A DNA stretch of 64,000 nt from contig NZ_CP035311.1 of assembly GCF_004114795.1 (NCBI RefSeq), positions 682,001-746,000 of the forward strand. Direction: 5' to 3'. The stretch comes from Janthinobacterium sp. 17J80-10. GTDB lineage: Bacteria > Pseudomonadota > Gammaproteobacteria > Burkholderiales > Burkholderiaceae_D. Positions within the stretch are counted from its first letter, which is position 1, and each line of letters opens with the position of its first letter. The notes beneath the pieces are model-generated. The model had not been told where the DNA came from. It saw only the letters and a program-made list of their open reading frames with translations, and made no database searches. The position numbers and the translations under genes are program-made. Below are positions 17,947-26,901 of this stretch, in pieces.

Positions 17947-18387
17947 ATGGACAAGAGCGTGCTGCTGGTCGAAGACAATCCGGATGAAATCCTGCTCGCC
18001 AGGCGTGCATTCGCGCGGGCAGGCCTGGGGGAGAATCTGCGGATTGCCGAAGGCGGTGAAGCGGCGTGCCGTCTGCTGCTGCAAGACGGTGGCGATGCGT
18101 TGCCGGCACTGGTGCTGCTTGACTGGCAAATGCCGGGGATGGATGGGCTGGCGGTATTGCGTGCATTGCGCCAGGCGCGCCCGCAATCTGCAGGTGCTGC
18201 CCTTCCGCCCGTCGTGATCCTGTCTTCATCGGACGATCCGGGCGATATTGCCGCAGCCTATGCCGCCGGTGCCAACAGTTATTTGCGCAAGCCAGTCGAT
18301 TTCGAAATTTTCGCGCAGCTGGTGAGCGATCTGCATCGCTACTGGCTCACGCATAACGTTTTGCCGGTGGCGCAGGTACGCACATGA
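17947..18387 (+). CDS. stand-alone response regulator (Rcp1-like)
   Basis: A 146-residue receiver domain with no output domain. The acidic pocket E9-D10, phospho-acceptor D59 (in L-V-L-L-D-W-Q-M-P-G) and K115 (in R-K-P) are all present. Proteins of this type pass phosphate on from large sensor kinases, as Rcp1 does with cyanobacterial phytochrome. The ATG at 17947 follows a G-G-A-G-A ribosome site. The stop overlaps the next gene by four bases. It opens a three-gene coupled signalling unit that is divergent from the Mla-like operon. Confidence 0.93.
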   Translation: MDKSVLLVEDNPDEILLARRAFARAGLGENLRIAEGGEAACRLLLQDGGDALPALVLLDWQMPGMDGLAVLRALRQARPQSAGAALPPVVILSSSDDPGDIAAAYAAGANSYLRKPVDFEIFAQLVSDLHRYWLTHNVLPVAQVRT

Positions 18388-20096
18388 AACGCACTCTGCT
18401 GCGCGTGCTGCTGGTCGAGGATGCGGACGACGATGCGCAATTGCTGTTGCGCCTGTTGCGCAAGGAAGGGTACGTTCCCGACTACCTGCGCGTAGACAAT
18501 CGCCGCGACATGAGCGAGGCGCTGGCAAATTCGAACTGGGATCTGATCATTTCCGATTATGCGATGCCGGGCTTTACCGCGCATGACGCGCTGGACGTCT
18601 ACAAGCATGCGGTGCTCGATATTCCGTTCATTATTGTTTCCGGCCATATCGACGACGTTTCCGCTGTGGCGGCGATGCGCGCCGGCGCCCACGACTATCT
18701 TTTGAAAGATAATCTTGCCCGGCTGGCGCCCGTCATTGCCCGCGAGCTTGATGAAGTGCGTGTGCGCATTGCCAAGCGCCGCGCCGAGCAGGAGCTGCGG
18801 TTTCATGCCTGCCATGATCCGCTGACGGGCCTGCTGAACCGCCGCGAGTTCGAGCGCGCCCTGGAGCATGCCTTGCGCGTGGCCGAGCGCGACTTGTCGC
18901 AGCACGTGCTGTGCTATCTCGATCTTGACCAGTTCAAGCTGGTCAATGACACCTGCGGCCATGTGGCCGGCGACGAACTGCTGCGCCAGTTGAGCGCCAG
19001 CTTAAGCCAGCGCATTCGTGCAGCCGATACGCTCGCGCGCCTGGGCGGCGACGAGTTCGGCTTGCTGCTGTCGAATTGCCCGCTCGACGACGCAATCAAG
19101 ATGGTTGCCACACTACAGGAGTTGATCCGCGACTTCCGTTTCCAGTGGCGCGACGCCGTGTTTCAGATCGGCTGCAGCATCGGCATCACCCCGATCGGCG
19201 CCGACACGGCCGACGCCGGCGAGGCCATGAGCGCGGCCGATGTCGCCTGTTACGTCGCCAAGGAACAGGGCCGCAACCGCTACCACGTCTACCAGACCGA
19301 CGATCGCGAGCTGGCGCAGCGGCGTCGGGAAATGCAATGGATTTCGTGCATCAGCGCGGCGCTGGAAAAAAATGGCCTGGCGCTGTATCAGCAGCCGATA
19401 TACCGCATCGGGCAGGACGCTGCGCCGGTACTGGCTGGCCACGAAATCCTCTTGCGCATGGTGGATGAAGACGGCACGCTGATCCCGCCCAATGTTTTCA
19501 TTCCGGCGGCCGAGCGCTTCAAGCTGATGGCGCTGGTCGACCGCTGGGTCGTGCACCGACTTTTTTCCGCCATCGCAGCCGGCCGGCTGCAGTGCGATCT
19601 TGGCGGCGATGACATGCCCTTGTTCATCAACATATCGGCCGCGACGGTCAATGACGCCGCTTTTTTCGATTACTTCCATCAGCAATTGGTGGAGTTCGCC
19701 ATCCCGCCCCGCAAAGTGTGCCTGGAAATCACCGAATCTGCCGTGATCGCCAATCTTGCGGGCACGACGCCGCTGTTCGCACGTTTGCGCGAAATTGGCT
19801 GCCGGTTTGCCCTCGATGACTTCGGCAGCGGCCTGTCATCGTTCGGCTACCTGCGCCACCTGCCGGTGGATTTCGTCAAGATCGATGGCGGTTTCGTACG
19901 CAACATCGCCAGCAATCCGGTCGACCTGGCGATGGTCGAAGCGATCAACAAGATCAGCCACGTCATGGGTTTGCAGACGGTCGCCGAGTTTGTCGAATGC
20001 GACGAGGTGCTGCAAATGCTGGTGGCGCTGGGCATCGAATATGCGCAAGGCTATCTGCTGGGGCGCCCGCAAGTCGTTGTGGATGCCGGTGCATGA
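18384..20096 (+). CDS. REC-GGDEF-EAL protein (c-di-GMP synthesis/breakdown)
   Basis: A 570-residue bifunctional-looking regulator. The receiver domain is at about 6-122 with phospho-acceptor D58. The GGDEF domain is at about 140-302 with G221-G-D-E-F225 intact and an R212-A-A-D215 inhibitory-site motif five residues before it. The EAL domain is at about 315-562, with E354-I-L in place of E-A-L, N416-I-S, E448-I-T-E-S, D478-D-F-G and K499 retained, so metal and substrate ligands appear complete. It overlaps its neighbours by four bases on each side (ATGA), so it should be made in step with the kinase and the small regulator. Confidence 0.93.
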   Translation: MKRTLLRVLLVEDADDDAQLLLRLLRKEGYVPDYLRVDNRRDMSEALANSNWDLIISDYAMPGFTAHDALDVYKHAVLDIPFIIVSGHIDDVSAVAAMRAGAHDYLLKDNLARLAPVIARELDEVRVRIAKRRAEQELRFHACHDPLTGLLNRREFERALEHALRVAERDLSQHVLCYLDLDQFKLVNDTCGHVAGDELLRQLSASLSQRIRAADTLARLGGDEFGLLLSNCPLDDAIKMVATLQELIRDFRFQWRDAVFQIGCSIGITPIGADTADAGEAMSAADVACYVAKEQGRNRYHVYQTDDRELAQRRREMQWISCISAALEKNGLALYQQPIYRIGQDAAPVLAGHEILLRMVDEDGTLIPPNVFIPAAERFKLMALVDRWVVHRLFSAIAAGRLQCDLGGDDMPLFINISAATVNDAAFFDYFHQQLVEFAIPPRKVCLEITESAVIANLAGTTPLFARLREIGCRFALDDFGSGLSSFGYLRHLPVDFVKIDGGFVRNIASNPVDLAMVEAINKISHVMGLQTVAEFVECDEVLQMLVALGIEYAQGYLLGRPQVVVDAGA

Positions 20097-23000
20097 GCGT
20101 GCTTACGCCTGCTCCGCTCTATGGCCGCCGCCAGGCGATCGCCCGGCTCACCCATGCCTGCCGCCAGGTCAATCCGTCGCGGCCGGTATGGTTATTGGCA
20201 GAAGGCCCTGCCGGCATCGGCAAGACCAGCCTGGTGGGTTTTGTCAGGGTGGCGTTGCAACTGGCACCGACCCAGTTCGGCGCGGGCAAGTTCGAGCAAT
20301 TCCACCGCCAGACGCCGTACGGCGCGCTGATCGTTGCCCTGCGCACGCTGCTGCAGGCGGTGATGGTCTTGCCGGAGCCGCAGCGTGTGGAATGGCGCGA
20401 CATCCTGCGCGGCAACGCAGATACGCAGCTGGCGCCGCTCGCCGAAGTCTTGCCGGAACTTTCTTTCTTGCTCGGGCCGTTGCCGGTGCCTGCGGCATTG
20501 CCGCCGAAAGAAGCGCAGGAGCGCCTGGAAACGGCGTTTTGCCGCTTCATCGCTTGCTTTGCAAGAAGTGGTCATCCGCTGCTGTTGTTTCTCGATGACT
20601 TGCAATGGGCGGATGTGGGCACCTTGCGCCTGTTGCGCCATTTTCATGGGGACAATCCACCGGGCCACCTGATCGTGCTGGGCACGTTCCGCGACAATGA
20701 AGTAACCGCCCTGCATCCCTTGACGCAGTTGCTGGAGAGTCTGGAAAAGCAGCCGCTGTCACCTACCCGCATCCGGCTGGCGCCGCTGTCGGCCGCCGAC
20801 ATCGAGGAATGGCTGGCCGATGCTTATGGCATCGACTCGCCGGCGGCGGCGACATGGCTGCAGCAGCAGTCCGAGGGAAATCCCTTGTTTGTCGGCCAGC
20901 TGCTGGGCACGCTGCGCGAACGCGGCGTGCTGCATCGTGGCGGTGGCAGTTGGCAGTGGGATGCCAACTGCCTTGCCGAGGCGCACTTGGTGGCAAATAT
21001 ACTTGGATTCATGGAGGCGCGGCTGCGCGAACTCTCGCCGGAGCAGCAAAGCCTGCTGTCCTGCGCTGCCAGCCTGGGAACGGAATTCGGCGAGGATGAA
21101 TTGATGTGCATCCTGGACTTGTCGCGCACGCAAGTGCAGACCGTTCTTGCGCGTACTGAAGAGGCGCAATTGACCGAGCATGTACGCGACGGCAATTGGC
21201 GCTTTGCCCACGACCGTATCCAGCAAGCCGCCTACCGGCTGCTGCCGGAGGCAGAGCGCCAGCAGCAGCATCTGCGCATCGGCCGCCTGCTGCTGGCGGC
21301 AACGCCGCCGCAGGCGCTTGATGCCGCCAGTTTCGACCTGGCGGCGCAATTCAATCATGCCGGCGCATTGCTGAGCACACCGGATGAACGCCTGGCAGTG
21401 GCCGATCTGAACTTGCGCGCCGGCCGCCGCGCCAAGGCAGCAGCGGCGTTCGAAGCCGCGCTGAGTTACTTCCGCGCCGGCCACGCCCTGTTGCCGCCGA
21501 CCGCCTGGAACAGCCACTATCCGCTGATGTTCGCACTGGCGCTGGAAAGCGCAGAATGCGCCTATGCCACCGGCGAGCTGGCGCAGGCCAGCCGCTTGTT
21601 CGAAGAAACCCTGGCGCATGCGCGCGACCGCCTTGACCGTGCCCGCGTCTACGGCATCATGATCGTGTTCGCCCTCAACGCCGGCTGCGCGCGCGAAGCC
21701 TGGGAGCACGGCAGCGTGTGCCTGGCCGAGTTCGGCATTGATCTGGGCGGCGATGACGAGGCGCTGGCTTGCGCCATCGAGCGCGAGGAGCCGCGCCTGC
21801 GCCAGTCGCTGGCGGCGGAAGACCCGCAGCGCTTGATTGACGCACCTTCGGCTTGCAATGCCGAGCAGGAAGCCGTGGGCGACCTGCTGTTGCGGCTGTA
21901 TGTTGCCGGCTACCAGCTGGGCAAGAATCCGTATGCCTACATCACGCTGCGCATGCTCGAATTCGGTCTTGGCACGAGGCATAAGCCAGCCCTGGCGTTC
22001 GGCATACTGAATTTTTCCGTCATCCTGATTGCGCGCCATGGCGCCTATGGCGAAGCCGAGCGGCACGCGCAAACGGCGTTGCAGCTGGCGCGGCAGATCG
22101 ACGATACAAGACTGCGCGCGAAAATCGACTATACCTACGGCTCGATGGTGGCGCACTGGACGCGGCCGGTTGCGGTCGGCCTGCAGGCGCTGGAGCGCAG
22201 TTGCGAGCTGGCGATGGCCAATGCCGACAAAGTCTATACGGGGCTGGCCCTGAGTTTCAGTTTTCGTGCCCGCATCATGGCAGGCGAGACGGTGCCGGCG
22301 TTGCTGCAGGCATGGGAGCAGACCGCTCCCGTCATCCATCAGATCAATGCCGTGCCGATTGTCGCCATGTATGCCCTGAACCGCCAATGGCTGCGCGCCT
22401 GGCAGGGCGGCACCAAAGCGCCGGCCAGCCTGGCCGGCGAAGATTTCGACGTGCAGGCGTTCGAGGCGCAGCTGCAATCCCTGCCGGCGAAGTCGCCCTC
22501 GCACTGGTTCAGCTTGCTGCAGGCGATTCTTGCGTACATGCATGGTGATCTGGCACAGGCGCACCGCTTGATCGGTCAAGCCGATGTCCACCTCGACGCC
22601 GTGGCGGGGCAACTTGCCATTCCGGAGCATCATTTCTGGCGCGCGCTGATCATGCATGCGCATGGCGATGGCGAAGCCTTGCAGTCGGGCCTGCGCCTGA
22701 TGGAGGAGTGGAGCGCCGCGTGCCGCGACAATTTTTCCAGCCGCGCGTTGTTGTTGCGCGCCGAGATGCTGCGTTCAGGTGCGCAGCTTGAGGCGGCGTT
22801 GGAGGCGTATCACGCCGCCATCGAATGCGCACGGCAACAGAACCACCTGCTCTTGCTGGCACTGGGACTGGAGCGGATCGGCGATTATTTTCTGGCGCTA
22901 AAGCTGAACCACCAGGCGCGTGCCTACCTGCAGGAGGCGGTCGGCGCCTACCAGGCATGGGGCGCCCAGACCAAAGTCCATCAGCTGCAGGCGCGCTATC

Positions 23001-24691
23001 CGGAGCATGCGGTGTTCCCAGGCCATGCCGACAGCGATGCGGTGGCAATCGCTTCGCAATCGATCCTGTCGGTACTGGGCGATATCCACCTCGATCGCCT
23101 CTTGCGCAGGCTGCTGCCGCTGCTGGCCCGTACCATCGGCGCCAGCCGGGTTGCTGCCTTTATCGTGCGCGAAGGTGAGTTGATGCTGGAAGGGCAGTAT
23201 GCCCACGGCATTGGCGGTGACGATTATCCTTTGCCGCTGCCGCTGCAGCAGGCGACAGACTATCCGGCGCAACTGATTGCCGACAGCTGCGAATTGCGCC
23301 AGCCGATCATGCTGGGCTCGCCCGGGCAACATCCGCAATACGGCGCCATCGAATGCTGGCGCCGCCATCCGGCGGCCGCCTTGCTGTGCCTGCCTATCCT
23401 GCGTCATGGCCGGCTGCTCGGCGCCCTCTATCTTGAACGCTCGCAGGGCGAGTCGTTTGCCACCACGCTGTCGTTGCTGGAATCGCTTCTGCGCCAGCTT
23501 GGCACGGCGCTCGAGAATGCCCTGCTGTATGCGGATCTTGAACAGCAGATCGTCGAACGCAGCCGCGCGGAAAAGATTGCGCGCGAAGGCGAGCGTCGCT
23601 GGCGTGCATTCCTCGATCATGCCAGCATGGCAGTGCTGAAGCTGGACCTGGTCGGCACGATCGAATATGCCAATCCGTTCCTGTGCGACCTATTCGAGTA
23701 TGCCGAGGATGAACTGATTGGCAAGGACTGGGCCCACGTACTGCTGCCACCCAACAAGCAACATGTCGGCGCGCAGGCGAATTTGCTGGCGCAATTGCAG
23801 GCACACGGCCACTTTGGCAGCTGGATCAAAATGTACACCAGGGCCGGACAGGAACGTCTGATCGCCTGGTCCAGTTCACTGCTGCGCGACCCTGATGGCC
23901 GGCCGCTGGGCAGCATCAGCATCGGCAGTGACATGACCGACCAGCGCCGGGCGGAACAGGCCCTGCGTGAGCTTAACGAAGAACTGGAACAGCGCGTGAC
24001 GCAGCGTACCAGCGACCTCGCGGCCGCCAACCAGGAACTCGATTCGTTTGCCTATTCGATTTCACACGATCTGCGCGCGCCGTTGCGCAGCATCGACGGT
24101 TTCAGCCAGGCTTTGGCCGAAGATTACGGGCATAGCCTTGACGACGCCGCGCATGATTACCTGCGCCGGGTGCGCGGCGCTGCGCACCGCATGGGCGGCA
24201 TGATCGATGCCATGCTGAGCATGTCGCGCCAGACGCGCGGCAGCCTGGTGACCGAAGATGTGGACCTGTCTGCCATGGCGCAGGAGGTGCTGGAAGAATT
24301 GTGCCAGCGCACACCCGGCCGGCGCGTGCGCATCAATGTCGCGCCTGCGCTGCGGGCGCATGCCGATGCCCGCCTGTTGCGCCTGCTGCTGGATAACCTG
24401 CTGGGCAATGCCTGGAAATACAGCGCCAGAGTGGACGTCACCGAAATCACCTTCGACGCCGCGCGACAGGAGGGCGCCACGGTGTACTGCGTGCGCGACA
24501 ACGGCCCGGGTTTTGACATGGCCCGCGCCGGCAAGCTGTTTCATGCTTTCCAGCGCCTGCAAACCGACGTCGAGGGCCACGGCATCGGCCTGGCGACCGC
24601 GCAGCGCATTATCCATCGTCATGGCGGGCGCATCTGGGCAGAAGCCGAGCCCGGCCGCGGCGCCGCCTTTTACTTTACGCTAACTACCTGA
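20093..24691 (+). CDS. giant sensor histidine kinase: AAA/STAND-type ATPase, TPR-like, GAF, PAS, HisKA, HATPase
   Basis: A 1532-residue protein. An AAA_16/STAND-type ATPase occupies about 10-330, with Walker A G-P-A-G-I-G-K44-T and Walker B L-L-L-F-L-D-D169. A long TPR-like helical region runs 400-970. A GAF domain is at about 990-1145 and a PAS domain at about 1165-1290. A short coiled coil leads to the H-box with S-H1325-D-L-R-A-P-L-R-S-I-D, and the HATPase domain (1425-1531) has L-L-D-N-L-L-G-N-A, D-N-G-P-G-F and H-G-I-G-L-A motifs. Relatives with this ATPase often begin with a Ser/Thr kinase domain; none is present. The ATG at 20093 overlaps the previous stop. No membrane segment, so it is likely cytoplasmic. 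The 3' end overlaps the convergent SDR gene by 8 bases. Confidence 0.92.
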   Translation: MSVLTPAPLYGRRQAIARLTHACRQVNPSRPVWLLAEGPAGIGKTSLVGFVRVALQLAPTQFGAGKFEQFHRQTPYGALIVALRTLLQAVMVLPEPQRVEWRDILRGNADTQLAPLAEVLPELSFLLGPLPVPAALPPKEAQERLETAFCRFIACFARSGHPLLLFLDDLQWADVGTLRLLRHFHGDNPPGHLIVLGTFRDNEVTALHPLTQLLESLEKQPLSPTRIRLAPLSAADIEEWLADAYGIDSPAAATWLQQQSEGNPLFVGQLLGTLRERGVLHRGGGSWQWDANCLAEAHLVANILGFMEARLRELSPEQQSLLSCAASLGTEFGEDELMCILDLSRTQVQTVLARTEEAQLTEHVRDGNWRFAHDRIQQAAYRLLPEAERQQQHLRIGRLLLAATPPQALDAASFDLAAQFNHAGALLSTPDERLAVADLNLRAGRRAKAAAAFEAALSYFRAGHALLPPTAWNSHYPLMFALALESAECAYATGELAQASRLFEETLAHARDRLDRARVYGIMIVFALNAGCAREAWEHGSVCLAEFGIDLGGDDEALACAIEREEPRLRQSLAAEDPQRLIDAPSACNAEQEAVGDLLLRLYVAGYQLGKNPYAYITLRMLEFGLGTRHKPALAFGILNFSVILIARHGAYGEAERHAQTALQLARQIDDTRLRAKIDYTYGSMVAHWTRPVAVGLQALERSCELAMANADKVYTGLALSFSFRARIMAGETVPALLQAWEQTAPVIHQINAVPIVAMYALNRQWLRAWQGGTKAPASLAGEDFDVQAFEAQLQSLPAKSPSHWFSLLQAILAYMHGDLAQAHRLIGQADVHLDAVAGQLAIPEHHFWRALIMHAHGDGEALQSGLRLMEEWSAACRDNFSSRALLLRAEMLRSGAQLEAALEAYHAAIECARQQNHLLLLALGLERIGDYFLALKLNHQARAYLQEAVGAYQAWGAQTKVHQLQARYPEHAVFPGHADSDAVAIASQSILSVLGDIHLDRLLRRLLPLLARTIGASRVAAFIVREGELMLEGQYAHGIGGDDYPLPLPLQQATDYPAQLIADSCELRQPIMLGSPGQHPQYGAIECWRRHPAAALLCLPILRHGRLLGALYLERSQGESFATTLSLLESLLRQLGTALENALLYADLEQQIVERSRAEKIAREGERRWRAFLDHASMAVLKLDLVGTIEYANPFLCDLFEYAEDELIGKDWAHVLLPPNKQHVGAQANLLAQLQAHGHFGSWIKMYTRAGQERLIAWSSSLLRDPDGRPLGSISIGSDMTDQRRAEQALRELNEELEQRVTQRTSDLAAANQELDSFAYSISHDLRAPLRSIDGFSQALAEDYGHSLDDAAHDYLRRVRGAAHRMGGMIDAMLSMSRQTRGSLVTEDVDLSAMAQEVLEELCQRTPGRRVRINVAPALRAHADARLLRLLLDNLLGNAWKYSARVDVTEITFDAARQEGATVYCVRDNGPGFDMARAGKLFHAFQRLQTDVEGHGIGLATAQRIIHRHGGRIWAEAEPGRGAAFYFTLTT

Positions 24692-25442
24692 ACTGGCGGT
24701 TGCTGCCGCCGTTGACATGGATGATCTGGCCGGTCAGCGCGGCGCAATCTGCATGGGAAAAATGCACGACTTGCCTGGCGACTTCCCACGGTTCGATCAG
24801 TTTGCCGGTCTGGGTTTCCCTGACGAAGCCGTGCGTTTGCTCCGGGCTCAGGTCGGCAATGAATTCCGTCCGGGTAAGCCCCGGCGATATCGCCAGCACC
24901 GTGATGTCCGGCGCCAGTTCCATGGCCAGCGAGCGCGTCAGCGCTTCGACCGCGCCCTTGCTGGCGGCATAGTGCGCATTGAGCCGGGTGCCGAAGGCCG
25001 CCAGCGAGGCAATGTTGATGATTGTGCCAAATCCCTGCCTGCGCATGGCCGGGACGATCTCCCTGCACATGTACATGACTGAAAAGACATTGACGCTGAA
25101 CTGCCGTTGCAGCGTCTCCGGCCGAATATCCTCGACGGCGACATGCTCGCCATCCTGCTTGGCGACGATGCCGGCGTTATTGACCAGCACATCGACGCGG
25201 CCACCCATCCAGTCGAGCGCTTTGCTGCAGGCCGCCTGGACGCTGGTCAGGTCGCTCACATCGGCTTGATAAAAGCGCGCCCGTTCATCGCCGAGTTCGA
25301 AGTTGATTCCCTCGGCCATTTCCTTGCCCGCTTCATCGATATCGAAGAAACAGGTGCGGTAACCTTCCTTGACGAACTTGTAGACGGTCGAGCGGCCGAT
25401 GCCATTGACGCCGCCGGTCACGATGACGTTTTTCAGATGCAT
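24684..25442 (-). CDS. short-chain dehydrogenase/reductase
   Basis: A 252-residue SDR-family oxidoreductase. The nucleotide motif T-G-G-V-N-G-I-G is at about 9-16, N-N-A-G in the middle, and the catalytic Y-A-A-S-K further on. The ATG at 25442 has a G-rich ribosome site just upstream and gives the standard N-terminus; the longer open frame would reach into the MFS gene. The protein is soluble. Substrate cannot be assigned. It lies 10 bases after the MFS transporter stop, so the pair may export and modify the same compound. Confidence 0.9.
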   Translation of the reverse strand: MHLKNVIVTGGVNGIGRSTVYKFVKEGYRTCFFDIDEAGKEMAEGINFELGDERARFYQADVSDLTSVQAACSKALDWMGGRVDVLVNNAGIVAKQDGEHVAVEDIRPETLQRQFSVNVFSVMYMCREIVPAMRRQGFGTIINIASLAAFGTRLNAHYAASKGAVEALTRSLAMELAPDITVLAISPGLTRTEFIADLSPEQTHGFVRETQTGKLIEPWEVARQVVHFSHADCAALTGQIIHVNGGSNRQFR

Positions 25443-25452
25443 GCGTTCCCCC

Positions 25453-26739
25453 TCATTTGGCCGGCTGTTCCTGTGGCCTGGCACCGCGCGCAATCAGCAG
25501 CATGGACAAGGCAATCAGCGCCGCCGAGACATAGGTGGAATATTCATAACCCATCAGCATTGCCGAGGCCTCCGCGCCGGGCTGTGCCATGCGGAACTGT
25601 TTCGTCATGGCCAGGAGGAGGCTGCCAATGCCGGCGCCCAGGGCGGACCCGGTGGCAATCAAAAATCCGATCATGCCCATGAAACTGCCGCGGTTGCGGG
25701 CATCGGTGAGCGAGACGGCTTCGGTCTGCAGCATCGTCAGGCGAAAGGATTCGCCCGACATGTAGACAATCCCCGAGCACAGCGCGGCGTACATGATGCT
25801 TGCGGCAGTGGTCGGCGCATGCAGGATGCCGATCGACGACACTGCGACGCAGGCGCTGGCGACGATGGCCAGCTTGCGGCGGTTGACCCGGTCGGCGCAA
25901 TGTCCCGCCAGCTGGGTCGCTGAAAAGGCGAAGACGCCGCCAAAGAAGTAGACGAAGATCAGGCCGTCGACCGAAATGGCCCGGTTGAGGATCAGCCAGG
26001 AAGGGAAATAGACGATATAGATGCCCGAGGCGACGTAGATCAGGAAAAAGATCGCGGCCATGCCGCGCAGGGGCGCGACGCGCAGCAGCTGGGCAAAGCC
26101 GGCAAATACCGGCGCCAGGCGTATGCGAATGTTCGGATTGGGCGCCGGCAGCTGCTCCAGGCGTACCAGTACCACGATGCCGGCTGCCAGTGCCAGCAGG
26201 CTCATGAAGTGGAATGCGGTGCGCCAGTCGAATCCATCCATGCGCGACAGCGTCAGGCCCGCCGGCACCGCAGCCACGACTGCCATGAACAGTGCGCTGG
26301 TGACCAGGCCCATTGCGCGGCCGCGCCGTTCCTGCGGAATATAGTCGCCGACCGCAGCCAGCGCGCTGCCCAGCAGCGGGCCGGCTGCAATTGCATTGAG
26401 GATGCGGAAGGTGTACAGCGATGCCAGATTCCAGGACAACGAGAACAGCAGCGTGGTGAGCGCGGTGGCCAACGTCGCCACGACAATCACGCGCTTGCGG
26501 CCGAACTTGTCCGACAGCGGGCCTGCAACCAGGGAAAAGACGCCCATCGTCAAGCCGTAGACGGTGACCAGATACCCGAGGTCCTCGATCGGCGTGGCGA
26601 TCGCCAGCGCGACTTTGGTCAACAGCGGGGCGACCAGCATGTTGTTCGCATAACTGATGAAAGCCACCAGGAACAGCATTGAGGCGACCGGCCAGATGGA
26701 CGATTGCACGGATAATTGCGCGCCGATGGCTTGTTTCAT
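25453..26739 (-). CDS. MFS transporter
   Basis: A 428-residue major facilitator with about twelve hydrophobic helices and the loop 2-3 signature G-P-L-S-D-K-F-G-R-K-R. It resembles drug or metabolite efflux members, but no substrate can be read. The ATG at 26739 is chosen because the alternative at 26781 would place the first codons inside a perfect palindrome that looks like an operator. No good ribosome site is seen for either. It is divergent from birA and shares the AT-rich region with it. Confidence 0.9.
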   Translation of the reverse strand: MKQAIGAQLSVQSSIWPVASMLFLVAFISYANNMLVAPLLTKVALAIATPIEDLGYLVTVYGLTMGVFSLVAGPLSDKFGRKRVIVVATLATALTTLLFSLSWNLASLYTFRILNAIAAGPLLGSALAAVGDYIPQERRGRAMGLVTSALFMAVVAAVPAGLTLSRMDGFDWRTAFHFMSLLALAAGIVVLVRLEQLPAPNPNIRIRLAPVFAGFAQLLRVAPLRGMAAIFFLIYVASGIYIVYFPSWLILNRAISVDGLIFVYFFGGVFAFSATQLAGHCADRVNRRKLAIVASACVAVSSIGILHAPTTAASIMYAALCSGIVYMSGESFRLTMLQTEAVSLTDARNRGSFMGMIGFLIATGSALGAGIGSLLLAMTKQFRMAQPGAEASAMLMGYEYSTYVSAALIALSMLLIARGARPQEQPAK

Positions 26740-26766
26740 GAGAGAGTGATTTGGATTATTTGCAAT

Positions 26767-26782
26767 AATGCAATATTGCATT
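26767..26782. promoter_or_regulatory. 16-bp perfect palindrome between MFS gene and birA
   Basis: The 16 bases A-A-T-G-C-A-A-T and their exact complement form a perfect palindrome. A second inverted repeat (A-T-T-A-T-T, 3-base spacer, A-A-T-A-A-T, 26755-26769) abuts it. The site lies 28-43 bases upstream of the chosen MFS start in an otherwise GC-rich region. This is the shape of a dimeric repressor site; no regulator gene is adjacent. Confidence 0.45.
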
Positions 26783-26901
26783 TATCGTAACAATATAGCA
26801 AGAAAACTATTGGTTACCCGCTTGCGCAGCCGGGCAGTCCTTCCCGTGCAGGTATCGTGGGGATGCGTTTTGTTGCGGCAAATGCCGCTACAATGCGCAG
26901 C

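Noticed and set aside
20759-22663. 634-codon open frame on the minus strand
   Set aside because: It lies opposite the TPR-like region of the giant kinase; the product is Gln/Arg-rich with no motif or start signal.
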